NCBI GenBank assembly: GCA_002369175.1
Contig: DFES01000189.1
Location: forward strand, 1 to 13,308
DNA from: Selenomonadaceae bacterium UBA3796
Lineage (GTDB): Bacteria > Bacillota > Negativicutes > Selenomonadales > Selenomonadaceae
Direction: 5' to 3'
DNA: 13,308 nt
A model generated the notes under the pieces. The model was given only the letters and a program-made list of their open reading frames with translations, had not been told where the DNA came from and did no database searches. Shown one piece after another: positions 1 through 7,269 of the stretch. The translations under genes were made by a program, and so were the position numbers. How positions within the stretch are numbered: position 1 is the stretch's first letter; each line of letters opens with the position of its first letter.

Positions 1-114
1 GACGAAGATGAAGACGACGAAGACGATGAAGACTATGAAGATGAAGAAGAGGATGATGAAGACTACGATGAAGACGACGGGGACGATGGGGATTATGATG
101 ACGAAGATGAGTGA
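1..114 (+). CDS. Acidic C-terminal tail of a truncated protein
   Basis: Frame 1 is open from the window edge to a TGA at 112-114 and encodes 37 residues, almost all Asp or Glu with a few Tyr and Gly. Only the C-terminal end is present, so the protein cannot be identified. Poly-acidic tails of this kind occur on RNA polymerase delta subunits, some chaperones and DNA-mimic or nucleic-acid-associated proteins, but nothing here chooses between them. The + strand reading is preferred because it ends in a stop shortly before a bidirectional terminator, and because the opposite strand would encode an implausible run of Ile, Val and Phe. The GAY/GAR codon run is a low-complexity repeat that could itself have broken an assembly. 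Confidence 0.6.
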   Translation, partial: DEDEDDEDDEDYEDEEEDDEDYDEDDGDDGDYDDEDE

Positions 115-148
115 TCTTCCGTGTCTTGCGGCGTAAGGAATAGAAAAG

Positions 149-183
149 CAAGGGGCACAGCGAATCAAAACGCTGTGCCCTTG
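149..183. terminator. Bidirectional intrinsic terminator between convergent genes
   Basis: GGGCACAGCG (153-162) pairs perfectly with CGCTGTGCCC (171-180) around an 8-nt loop. The stem can extend through CAAG/CTTG with one bulged G. On the + strand the stem is followed by TTGTTATTTA; on the minus strand it is followed by CTTGCTTTTCTA, so both sides have a T-rich tail. It would stop the acidic-tail gene from the left and the five-gene minus-strand operon from the right. The last codons and stop of the HAD gene lie inside the hairpin. Confidence 0.85.
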
Positions 184-944
184 TTATTTATGTGCGTTGC
201 GATACTTTTCAGGAACCATTCCGCAAAATTCTCGTCATTTGCGGGCTGACGGCGAACGTGGGGAGCCTGCCCTTTTTCCGGGTACCCGTGAGGAACAAAT
301 GCTGCATCCGCAGATAAAAGGAGGGGAAGGTCTATGGGGCTGTCTCCTGCTCCGTAGACGAAGGGCATGGAAAGCTGTTTTCGGAGCCTTTCCAAAGCCT
401 TTCCCTTGTCCAGGGGAGGGGGGAAGAAATACAGCTTCCGTCCCGTTGCCGCCGCCGTCAGGCTCGTTCCCTTCTGGAAATCCTCCACAGAAGCTTCCAG
501 GGAGCGTCCATCTTCGGCGCAAAGAAAGAGATAGGCATCATCTACCAGACGGCAGCGAAAGAGAGGCTCCTTTCCAAATCTCTGCCGTAGTCTTTCCAAT
601 TCCTCTCGGTAGGGGAGGCAATCCTCGGCCATGGCCTTTTGCCAGTGGGGAACTTCTGCGTCCCCGCGGAAAAGTCCTGCGCCGTTGGATACGATGGCAT
701 ATTCCGGGCGGCAGCCCTCGGGCCAGCGGATGCGCAGGTATTGCTCCCGTGAACGGGTGGTCACTGCCAGAAATCGAAGCTTCCGGCGCAGTTCTCGAAG
801 CAGGTGGAGCGCCGTTTCGGACAGGAAGCTCTGCTCCGTTCCCTCCAGCCATTCCACGCAGATATCCCCTGCCTGCCGCTTTTTCCGGGAATGGATGAGG
901 GTGTTGTCGAGATCCGTGGCAAGCCAGGGCCTTTCGTCCCTCAT
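165..944 (-). CDS. HAD-superfamily phosphatase of a Ter-type biosynthetic operon
   Basis: This 259-aa cytosolic HAD phosphohydrolase shows all four motifs: DLDNTL at 11-16 (nucleophile D11, acid/base D13), VTTRS at 61-65 (motif II Thr), LDKGKAL at 178-184 (motif III Lys) and GAGDSPID at 198-205 (motif IV acids). The region between motifs II and III is large enough for a C2 cap, as in Cof/sucrose-phosphatase-like (HAD-IIB) members. Family knowledge says it removes phosphate from a small metabolite; in Ter-type loci it is predicted to dephosphorylate the nucleoside-like product. Its ATG overlaps the StiP stop as ATGA, and no Shine-Dalgarno sequence is visible upstream, so translation probably depends on coupling to StiP. 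The TGA stop lies in the loop of the operon terminator. The exact substrate is unknown. Confidence 0.88.
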   Translation of the reverse strand: MRDERPWLATDLDNTLIHSRKKRQAGDICVEWLEGTEQSFLSETALHLLRELRRKLRFLAVTTRSREQYLRIRWPEGCRPEYAIVSNGAGLFRGDAEVPHWQKAMAEDCLPYREELERLRQRFGKEPLFRCRLVDDAYLFLCAEDGRSLEASVEDFQKGTSLTAAATGRKLYFFPPPLDKGKALERLRKQLSMPFVYGAGDSPIDLPLLLSADAAFVPHGYPEKGQAPHVRRQPANDENFAEWFLKSIATHINNKGTAF

Positions 945-1987
945 TGGTCGGCGAGGGACTGGATGAGCCCGCAGGCGCGGTAATGTCTCAGCGGATATTC
1001 CAGAACCTCCACCTCCTTTTCCTTTGCGAGCTGGTAGATATGTCCGAGGTTTTCCTCGTCCCTCCGGCTGTGGACAAGAACTTTCCAGGGCAAGCGCCGA
1101 AGCAGTACCCGCGTGGCCTCGCCGATACCCGGCTTTACGAGGTTGATGTCGGCGATGCCGAAGCGCTCTGCGATTTCCTGCGCCTCCTCCAAGCCGTTCC
1201 CACAGGCGGAGGGTGGATGCGCCGGAACATTTCCGGAAAATGCTCTCTCGATGGCTTCGATGAAACCATAGGTCATATCCCTGTCCAGGAGTTCACGGTA
1301 GAACATGGCGCCGTGGAAATCCTTTGCGCCGATGATGTCCTCTCGCAGGAAGGTTCTGCTCAGAAGTCCCGAAACCGTGGCATTGAGGCAGGAGCTTGCA
1401 ATCAGGATGTCCTCCCTTGTCCCGCAGATTGCCGCCACACCCGCAGGGTCTGCCGCCACTGCAAGGCCGGCGTCCACTCCCGGAAACTCCTGCAGGGCAT
1501 TGGCAAGGGTTCTTTGGATCGCACCCTTGCCCGTCCAGCCATCCACGAACTGCAATTCCTCCGCTTTATGGCGGGAAAGCAGGTACTCCATGGCATTTTT
1601 GTCTATGCCTCGTCCCCGGATGATGGAGATGGTGTAATGGGGCACATCCGCCTCATGTTGCCGTTTCAAGGCATGTTTTATGAGAATGCCGATGGAGGTG
1701 CCTGCCCGCGCCAGAGAGACCAGTACGGGACGACCCTTTTTTCTCAGCCATATCTGCTCTGCTGCGGACTGGACAGCTTGCGCTGTTTTTCGGGCAAAGC
1801 GGCGGAGGCTGTCCTCATAGGCCGCCAGATATGCGGGACTCGGTTCGTATTCCAGGGGCAGCATTTCCGAGTAGTGGCGGCCCTGCTGAATCAGCCGCTC
1901 CCGCTCCTTCGTACCCAAGGGCTCAACCATGCCTGTGATGTCCTTGAGCAGGATGGTGACATCTTCAGGTCGGTAGGTTCCGAACAT
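941..1987 (-). CDS. StiP/PRTase-like protein with C-terminal Pelota RNA-binding domain
   Basis: This 348-aa protein matches, by memory, the StiP family found in Ter-associated biosynthetic operons. Residues about 35-250 look phosphoribosyltransferase-like: SLARAGTSIG at 91-100 follows a predicted strand, and FVDGWTGKG at 147-155 resembles a PRPP-binding loop. C200 in SSCLNATVSG is a candidate for the cysteine behind the family's 'cysteine protease' label, which is a poor functional guide. Residues about 281-345 (INLVKPGIGEATRVLLRRLP onward) resemble the Pelota RNA-binding domain. The start is firm: GGAGGGG (2000-1994) lies 6 nt before the ATG, inside the 3' end of the PRTase-TRSP gene, with a 23-bp overlap. 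The downstream HAD gene overlaps by 4 bp. A role in base or ribose transfer to make a nucleoside-like compound is the published prediction; whether the Pelota domain touches RNA is unknown. Confidence 0.8.
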   Translation of the reverse strand: MFGTYRPEDVTILLKDITGMVEPLGTKERERLIQQGRHYSEMLPLEYEPSPAYLAAYEDSLRRFARKTAQAVQSAAEQIWLRKKGRPVLVSLARAGTSIGILIKHALKRQHEADVPHYTISIIRGRGIDKNAMEYLLSRHKAEELQFVDGWTGKGAIQRTLANALQEFPGVDAGLAVAADPAGVAAICGTREDILIASSCLNATVSGLLSRTFLREDIIGAKDFHGAMFYRELLDRDMTYGFIEAIERAFSGNVPAHPPSACGNGLEEAQEIAERFGIADINLVKPGIGEATRVLLRRLPWKVLVHSRRDEENLGHIYQLAKEKEVEVLEYPLRHYRACGLIQSLADQ

Positions 1988-3155
1988 GCGCTTCCCCTCC
2001 TATCCAGGCTATCCGGGTTATCCTGCCCCACGCCGTTTGTTCTTTGAGCACTCCCCGCAGGGTTTGGCAGGCTTTGGCATTCCAATGATTTGCATCGGAC
2101 ACCACCAGCGCTGCACGGCATCCGCCGCCATACATACTGTCATCGGACTTCGCCGACTTGCGGCTGTTGTAGATATAATTCGTCCGCCCCTCCTCATAGA
2201 AGCTTTCTATCTGCCAGCCGCGAGGGATGGGGTAGCCCTGCGCCTCGCTGATGCCGATGGGGCTGCGGGTCGTCGCCTGGCAGAATGCGCCCCATCCCCG
2301 CCGTTCCAGTTCCTTTCCGAAGAGCAGCGCCGGCAGCATGCATTCCTCCGTGCCAAGGACGAGGAGATTCCCGGGCTCCTCTCCGATTCCATTCCGCTGC
2401 AGCAAGTCATCCAGTGTTCGTTTGGCAAAGTCCTGCCACTCTTTGACGTAGTCCGTGGCCTTCACGCCCAGACGGGGATTGCGGGATGGAATTCCCCCAA
2501 GATAACAATCCCCCTGGCTTTCCGGGCAGGGTTTTGCTTTTTTCGGCGCCTGTACAGTTACCTTTGCCGCCGCGGCCTCGTAATCCCCCTCCGGGGGGCG
2601 CGACAGATATACGGAATCTATGCCCATCTGCTCCATCGCCGCCTTGTCCTCGTCCCCTAGGCGATAGAGAATCGAGGCTGTGACATACCGCGCCTGCCTA
2701 CCGTATTCCCTTTGCAGCCGTTCCACCATGTTGCGGACGGTTCTGCCCGTGGAGAGTTCGTCATCCACCAGAATGACGGTATGGGCTTTGGTCAAATGCT
2801 CCTTCAGGTATGGCGCGTATAGTTTTTGCTCCGGGGCATGACTGTGTTCCTCCCGAAACTCCAGCCATGCTCCCGTGGGACTCTCCCTGGTGGTCTGGAT
2901 GTAATGCGCTCCGAGGACCTGGGCAACCATGCAGCCGATGGCTGTGGCCGTCTCCGCAAAGCCGATGACCAGATCTGCGGCAGGGTATTTCTCCCGGACT
3001 GCCTTGCCGAGGGTTTCCATCATGCCCAAAGCCGCAGAGGGAGGCGTGGGCAGATGCTTTGCCTGCAAGGGGTTCACCAAAAGATAGGAACGCTTGGAAT
3101 TTTGGTAGCGCTTGGCAAGTACCATGTACTTCTGCTCATTCTTCTCTGATTCCAT
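1965..3155 (-). CDS. PRTase-TRSP two-domain phosphoribosyltransferase
   Basis: This 396-aa protein has an N-terminal phosphoribosyltransferase domain (about 25-200), with GFAETATAIG at 65-74 and the PRPP signature VILVDDELSTGRT at 127-139, whose two Asp and TGRT loop are intact. A linker near 200-220 leads to a second domain (about 220-396) carrying the name-giving TRSP motif in QATTRSPIG (296-299). Orotate PRTase-like proteins with a TRSP domain are a hallmark of Ter-associated metabolic operons and are predicted to add ribose-5-phosphate from PRPP to a base-like acceptor. GGGGAGG (3166-3160) precedes the ATG, and the gene overlaps the end of the lyase gene by 20 bp and the start of StiP by 23 bp, so the proteins are probably made in step. 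The actual acceptor is unknown. Confidence 0.88.
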   Translation of the reverse strand: MESEKNEQKYMVLAKRYQNSKRSYLLVNPLQAKHLPTPPSAALGMMETLGKAVREKYPAADLVIGFAETATAIGCMVAQVLGAHYIQTTRESPTGAWLEFREEHSHAPEQKLYAPYLKEHLTKAHTVILVDDELSTGRTVRNMVERLQREYGRQARYVTASILYRLGDEDKAAMEQMGIDSVYLSRPPEGDYEAAAAKVTVQAPKKAKPCPESQGDCYLGGIPSRNPRLGVKATDYVKEWQDFAKRTLDDLLQRNGIGEEPGNLLVLGTEECMLPALLFGKELERRGWGAFCQATTRSPIGISEAQGYPIPRGWQIESFYEEGRTNYIYNSRKSAKSDDSMYGGGCRAALVVSDANHWNAKACQTLRGVLKEQTAWGRITRIAWIGGEAHVRNLPT

Positions 3156-4110
3156 AGATCCTCCCCAGTGTCAGGATGCGCTGTGCCCAGCGTCCATGAC
3201 AGTTCAATTCGTTCATTCGCGCTCCGCTGCGGCTTTTTGCCACGCCGAGAGCCTTGTCCTTCCACTCTGCGAGCTGCAAGGCGTCCTCGTAGTCCGTCCG
3301 CGAAACCTGCAGGCTCCGCCGGATGTAGGGCAGCTGGAGGGGATGGATGGCTGTCTTTCCCAGGAAGCCGTTCAGGAGATCCTGCTCCAGTTCCCGGCAA
3401 AGCCCTTCCGACCAGCTCTTCCCGCCCTCGTCGTGAAAATAGTTCCAGACAGGCCCGGACACAACATAGTCCCGTCCGAAGACGCTGACCATATCCAGCA
3501 GGGCGTCACGGACGGGGCCGATATCGTAGATGGTGCGGTCAATGGGACGGCGCAGTCCGTACAGGTTGCAAAGGTCGTTGGCGCCGACGCGTATGTTGAG
3601 GACGTTTTCCCGGAAGTCATCCAGCATGCCCTTGAGTTCTCCCAGGGTTTCCCTGCGGCACAGGGCATCCGAGGTCATGACTGTCTCAAGGATCGGCATG
3701 ATGCGAAGCCGTTTCTGTTGTTCCAGCAGAGAGACATAGCCCCAGGCATTGCTGAGGTCGAATTTCGGCAGGATATATCCGTCCACAGCATCCGTCACAT
3801 CGGAGAACTTCTCCATGATCTGCTCCAAATGTATGGGTGAGCGGATCCGCACGAAAATGAGAGGGCGGCTCACGCCGGGGAGCCGCCTGCCAATAGCGGT
3901 CAACGTGCCATGCAGTACGGTTTCCGCCTCATGGAGGCTTTCCTCGCGAATGGAGTCCTCAAGGCAGAAGGCCACCGAGGACAGGGCGGGAAGGGAACTT
4001 TCCAGTAGCTTTTCCGCCATCCCGCCCTTGAGAGCCGGCACGTAGAGCAGGCCACCCACCCGGTAGGCCATAGCCTCTGAGCTTTCCTTATGTTCTTCTT
4101 TTTCTTTCAT
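3136..4110 (-). CDS. CitE/HpcH-like TIM-barrel C-C bond lyase
   Basis: This 324-aa protein is a HpcH/HpaI aldolase/citrate lyase beta-type enzyme, probably of the Ter-operon 'C-C bond lyase' subgroup. Visible landmarks of the barrel are LEDS (50-53, E51/D52), FVRIRS (86-91, substrate Arg), LPKFD (114-118), PILET (139-143, E142 as likely metal ligand), RVGANDLCNLYG (174-185) and GKTAIHP (251-257). CitE relatives cleave or form C-C bonds of acyl-CoA or keto-acid substrates using Mg2+; the substrate here is unknown. GGGAGG lies 7 nt before the ATG in the 35-nt gap after the EAL gene, inside the loop of a small CAAAC/GTTTG hairpin. No terminator separates it from the EAL gene, so co-transcription is likely. 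Its end overlaps the PRTase gene by 20 bp. Confidence 0.85.
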   Translation of the reverse strand: MKEKEEHKESSEAMAYRVGGLLYVPALKGGMAEKLLESSLPALSSVAFCLEDSIREESLHEAETVLHGTLTAIGRRLPGVSRPLIFVRIRSPIHLEQIMEKFSDVTDAVDGYILPKFDLSNAWGYVSLLEQQKRLRIMPILETVMTSDALCRRETLGELKGMLDDFRENVLNIRVGANDLCNLYGLRRPIDRTIYDIGPVRDALLDMVSVFGRDYVVSGPVWNYFHDEGGKSWSEGLCRELEQDLLNGFLGKTAIHPLQLPYIRRSLQVSRTDYEDALQLAEWKDKALGVAKSRSGARMNELNCHGRWAQRILTLGRIYGIREE

Positions 4111-4145
4111 TCAAACCTCCCGTTTGTGTCAATCGTCATGTATCG

Positions 4146-7016
4146 TCAGCCGTGGGTCTCCCAGAAGGCGATGAAATCCTTTTCCGGCATGGGCTTTGCA
4201 TTGAGGAAACCCTGGCCGTACTCGCAGCCGAGCTCCAGGAGAAGCTGTTCCTGTTCGTGGGTTTCAATGCCTTCACAGAGAACCTTCATGTTCAGGAGCC
4301 TGCCGAGCTGGATGATGTTGCCAAGGATGCTCCTCATGCGGTCGGAGTCGTCCGATGCCACCAGGAGGGACCGGTCAATCTTCATGACATCCATGGGCAG
4401 GTAATTGAGCAGAGTGTAGGAGGAATAGCCGGAGCCGAAGTCATCCACGGAGATGGTGAAGCCCATTTCCTTCAATGCCTGCATGACCCTTACCGCTTGC
4501 TCCCTTTGGGTTTTCTGATCGAAGTCGCCGAAGATGGTCTCTGTGAGTTCCAATTCGATGAGCCCTTTGGGCAGGTTGTACTTCTTGACGAGGGAGCGCA
4601 TTTTTTCCAGGTAGTCTTCCTCTGTCATATGGAGGCGGGACTGGTTGACGGAAATCGTCACGGGAGTCCTGCCTTCCTCCATGCATCGCTTCTGGAAGCG
4701 GAAGACTTCCTCAAGAAGGAAGTGATCCAGGGGAATGACGAAGCCGTTGCGTTCGAAGAGGGGGATGAACTTTCCGGGAGGAAGGAAGCCCATTTCCTTG
4801 CTCTGCCATCGGACAAGAGCCTCGGCGCCTACAAGTTTATGGGTTTCCAAATGGTATTTCGGTTGATACCAGGCCTGGAATTCCCCTTCTTTGAGGGATT
4901 TTTCCATGCAGCTCTCAATCTTTTGGGAGAAGGTGAGCTCCTCCTGCAGAGCGGCATCAAAAATCCGGACATGGCTGTTGGTTTTCTCTGCCTCATGGCT
5001 TGCCACGTGAGCGCATTCGATGGAACGCACCAGAGATTCTGCCGCATCATCCGGAAGGAGGCAGAGGCCTGCCTGCATGTGGAGCCAGATGCGCGCATCC
5101 TGGGTTTCGATGCAGCCGTATTTTGCCACGGCGTTTTCCGCAAGGTGCACGATCTCCCCATCGCTTTTTCCCTTGCAGATACAGACCAGGTGTCCGGCAT
5201 CGCTTCCTGCGGCAGTGAGGATGATCCCGTCCATGTTCAGAAGCTGATCCGCCATTTCCTTGATGTGCTCCTCAAGAAGCTCCTTTCCGTAGGGAAGGGC
5301 GACGGCGGTTTTGCTGTCCATGGCGAAGATCGCCACATAGATGCGGAGGAAGGGGGCTTCGTTTCGTATTTTCCTGCAGCGGAGCGGCGCCTCTTTCTCC
5401 AGCCAACGCAGATTTGGAAGCTGATAGCGCATATCTGTATAGGCCATGTGGTGAACGATCTTGAAATGTTTGCGGCGCAGTCTGGAACGGTACATGAGAG
5501 CTGCGGCGATGCCGCCCATGGCGAGCAGCATCGCGCCCATGACGTGCAGGGGATAGTGGTGGAGGAGCCATTGGGCGCTGATGTGCCGGATGGATACGGT
5601 GTTGTCGGCTACCAGGGTCTGAAGCTTTGACAGGTCGAGGTGATTGACTTCCTTGTTGAGGATGCGCCAGAGCCTGGGATCGGAATCCATGGAAACCGCG
5701 AGACTGATTGGCTCCGTAAAGGCGCTTTCCGTTTCCGCTTCCAAGTGGTAGGCATTTGTTTCCTCTATGAGATAGGGAACCTCGTTGCGCGGTGCGAAGA
5801 GGAGGGTAGCCCTTCCATCGTTCACAGCACGGAAGCATTCCTGAATGTCGCTGCACAGCAGGCGGCGTTCTCCCGGATAGCGTGGCTCAATGTAGGAGGA
5901 GGTATAGTGATGGTCGGCGACGCAGGCTACGATATCTGCGCTGCCGGGGGGATTCCCGCGCCTTCGCACGGCGACGAAGTCCATCTGCAGGTAGGTCTGG
6001 GTCGGGACAGCCTTGAGTGCTTCTGCCCAACTGAAATCGCAGATGATGTCCGCAAGGAGGTCAACCTTTCCCATTTGAAGGAGGCGCACTGCCTCCGCAG
6101 AGTTTTCCGTGGGCAGGAGTTCGATTTCCACAGAGAGGTCGCTGGAAATTTGGCGGAGAATTTCCGGAAGGACGCCGCGGGCTTCGTCCTTTTCCCAATA
6201 GATGTAGGGCTTTCCACGCATGAAGATGGCTGCGGTGAGTTTTTTCTTCTCCGCCAGATAGTTTTCTTCCTGCCGTGTCAGGATCAGTGGGATGCCGCCA
6301 TTGCGCAGGTATTTGTTTTGCAGCTGCTCGCGGATGTCGAACTGGTCGGTGAGCATGGCATCCATGGCGATGTTCATTTCCTTCAGCAGCTCTTCGCGGT
6401 CTGAGCGAACGAGGAGGCGGTAGCTCTGGCGATCAAAGTCTGTGAAGAGGTTTGTCGTCTTGTTGGGTTCCAGAATCGGTGCAATGTAGCCGTCGATTTC
6501 GTTGCGGTCAACGGCATCTGCCATTTCGTAGAGGATGGGATAGGATATGAGGTCATAGGTAAAACCCTCCGCCACCGCGATCTTCGGCAGGCTGGGAACC
6601 GGAGCCGTATAAGGAAGCATGCCGATTCTCATATGGGGTTTGGCGTGACCATCCTTCGTGATGAGTCCCATGGAGTAACGGCCAATGACGTGCTCCGTGC
6701 GGGTGACGTTGGAGAGGCTGCGGTAGTCTCCGGGCATGGCAGGCAGGAGGTCAATGGCGCCGGACTGGAGCTTTTCTCCGCACTCCATCCAGGAACGGCA
6801 GGGCACATACTCGAACTGCCAGTTCCCATAGCGGGAGAGGAACTGCATATACTCGTACCCATAGCCATGGTAATGCTGCGGACGATCTTCTTCAAGGAAA
6901 CCGGTCCCCGGCACATAGCCGACACGAAGGACAGTCTTTCCCTCTGCCATAGCGATGCTGCAGCAGCATGCGAGCAGCAACAGCAGTATTGCACAAATGC
7001 GCCCAAATCCCTTCAT
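4146..7016 (-). CDS. Membrane c-di-GMP phosphodiesterase: 2 SBP domains, degenerate GGDEF, EAL
   Basis: The 956-aa product has a signal peptide (1-24, likely cleavage after AMA), two periplasmic solute-binding (SBP_bac_3-type) domains at about 28-240 and 257-460, one membrane helix near 490-509, a GGDEF-like domain (about 515-690) and an EAL domain (about 700-956). The GGDEF fold begins with AYTDMRYQLPN (525-535), but the catalytic motif is replaced by AGSDAG (603-608), so it should not make c-di-GMP. The EAL domain looks active: E732-A-L, N791, E826, D858-D859, K879, E915 and Q935 are present in their usual contexts. It is probably a ligand-controlled c-di-GMP hydrolase. The ATG is the only option, since an in-frame TGA lies 18 nt upstream; the nearest SD (GGAG) is weakly placed 10 nt away. 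It heads the five-gene operon behind the 7097-7070 promoter. Confidence 0.93.
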   Translation of the reverse strand: MKGFGRICAILLLLLACCCSIAMAEGKTVLRVGYVPGTGFLEEDRPQHYHGYGYEYMQFLSRYGNWQFEYVPCRSWMECGEKLQSGAIDLLPAMPGDYRSLSNVTRTEHVIGRYSMGLITKDGHAKPHMRIGMLPYTAPVPSLPKIAVAEGFTYDLISYPILYEMADAVDRNEIDGYIAPILEPNKTTNLFTDFDRQSYRLLVRSDREELLKEMNIAMDAMLTDQFDIREQLQNKYLRNGGIPLILTRQEENYLAEKKKLTAAIFMRGKPYIYWEKDEARGVLPEILRQISSDLSVEIELLPTENSAEAVRLLQMGKVDLLADIICDFSWAEALKAVPTQTYLQMDFVAVRRRGNPPGSADIVACVADHHYTSSYIEPRYPGERRLLCSDIQECFRAVNDGRATLLFAPRNEVPYLIEETNAYHLEAETESAFTEPISLAVSMDSDPRLWRILNKEVNHLDLSKLQTLVADNTVSIRHISAQWLLHHYPLHVMGAMLLAMGGIAAALMYRSRLRRKHFKIVHHMAYTDMRYQLPNLRWLEKEAPLRCRKIRNEAPFLRIYVAIFAMDSKTAVALPYGKELLEEHIKEMADQLLNMDGIILTAAGSDAGHLVCICKGKSDGEIVHLAENAVAKYGCIETQDARIWLHMQAGLCLLPDDAAESLVRSIECAHVASHEAEKTNSHVRIFDAALQEELTFSQKIESCMEKSLKEGEFQAWYQPKYHLETHKLVGAEALVRWQSKEMGFLPPGKFIPLFERNGFVIPLDHFLLEEVFRFQKRCMEEGRTPVTISVNQSRLHMTEEDYLEKMRSLVKKYNLPKGLIELELTETIFGDFDQKTQREQAVRVMQALKEMGFTISVDDFGSGYSSYTLLNYLPMDVMKIDRSLLVASDDSDRMRSILGNIIQLGRLLNMKVLCEGIETHEQEQLLLELGCEYGQGFLNAKPMPEKDFIAFWETHG

Positions 7017-7069
7017 CGCCTGATCACTCCATCAAAAGTCGAGGTTCTCTCCTAAGATACATATTTCAT

Positions 7070-7097
7070 AGTATAAATACTTCGTCCTCAGTGGCAA
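7070..7097 (-). promoter_or_regulatory. Sigma-A-type promoter of the EAL/Ter-type operon
   Basis: On the minus strand TTGCCA (7097-7092) and TATACT (7075-7070) each match the consensus at five of six positions and are 16 bp apart. Transcription would begin near 7063, giving a leader of roughly 47 nt before the EAL start codon. The -10 lies in an AT-rich stretch (GTATTTATAC). No equally good promoter was found for the divergent + operon. Confidence 0.65.
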
Positions 7098-7175
7098 AAA
7101 TCCTTTTCCGTACCCACGAAGAAAAAACAATTCCTCAAATCTTTGTGCAGGGAAAGAAAAGGGAAAAGAGAACTG

Positions 7176-7206
7176 CGTATCGAATATCTATCGTATCGAA
7201 TATCTA
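7176..7206. repeat. 15-bp tandem direct repeat, candidate operator
   Basis: CGTATCGAATATCTA occurs exactly twice (7176-7190 and 7192-7206), separated by one T, a 16-bp period. It lies about 64 bp before the receiver-gene ATG and about 80 bp upstream of the minus-strand -35, so a bound regulator could act on either operon. The binding protein is unknown; neither operon encodes a DNA-binding regulator. Confidence 0.6.
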
Positions 7207-7269
7207 CAAAGGATGTTTTCCTGAGCTTTGGAAGGAGCGAGGGATGGGAGACAGAACGAGGGAGGAGCA

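Larger units (their letters stand above)
7017..7269. other. Divergent intergenic control region
   Basis: This 253-bp gap separates the two operons. It is visibly more AT- and purine-rich than the genes and has no convincing ORF. It holds the minus-strand promoter (7097-7070), a purine-rich stretch (about 7121-7172) and the 15-bp direct repeat (7176-7206). A + strand promoter must lie between about 7100 and 7250, but no clear -35/-10 pair can be read; if one exists it probably overlaps the repeats. Confidence 0.6.

Noticed and set aside
944..2047. Open frame of 367 codons on the + strand opposite StiP
   Set aside because: The minus strand carries a recognisable StiP-Pelota protein with a strong RBS and coupled overlaps on both sides; the + translation has no recognisable motif.
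4104..4132. TTGACA-like -35 box just before the lyase gene (minus strand 4132-4127)
   Set aside because: At 17 bp spacing the -10 position reads TGAAAG and lies inside the lyase start codons, so it is not a credible promoter.
4152..5630. Long open frame (492 codons) on the + strand inside the EAL gene
   Set aside because: It is antisense to the EAL and GGDEF-like domains, whose motifs are intact on the minus strand, and the translation shows no recognisable domain. GC-rich codon usage leaves such shadow frames open.
7228..7269. Upstream TTG start for the receiver gene
   Set aside because: It would add 14 residues ahead of the REC fold, and the strong GGAGGAG lies directly before the ATG at 7270, inside that extension.
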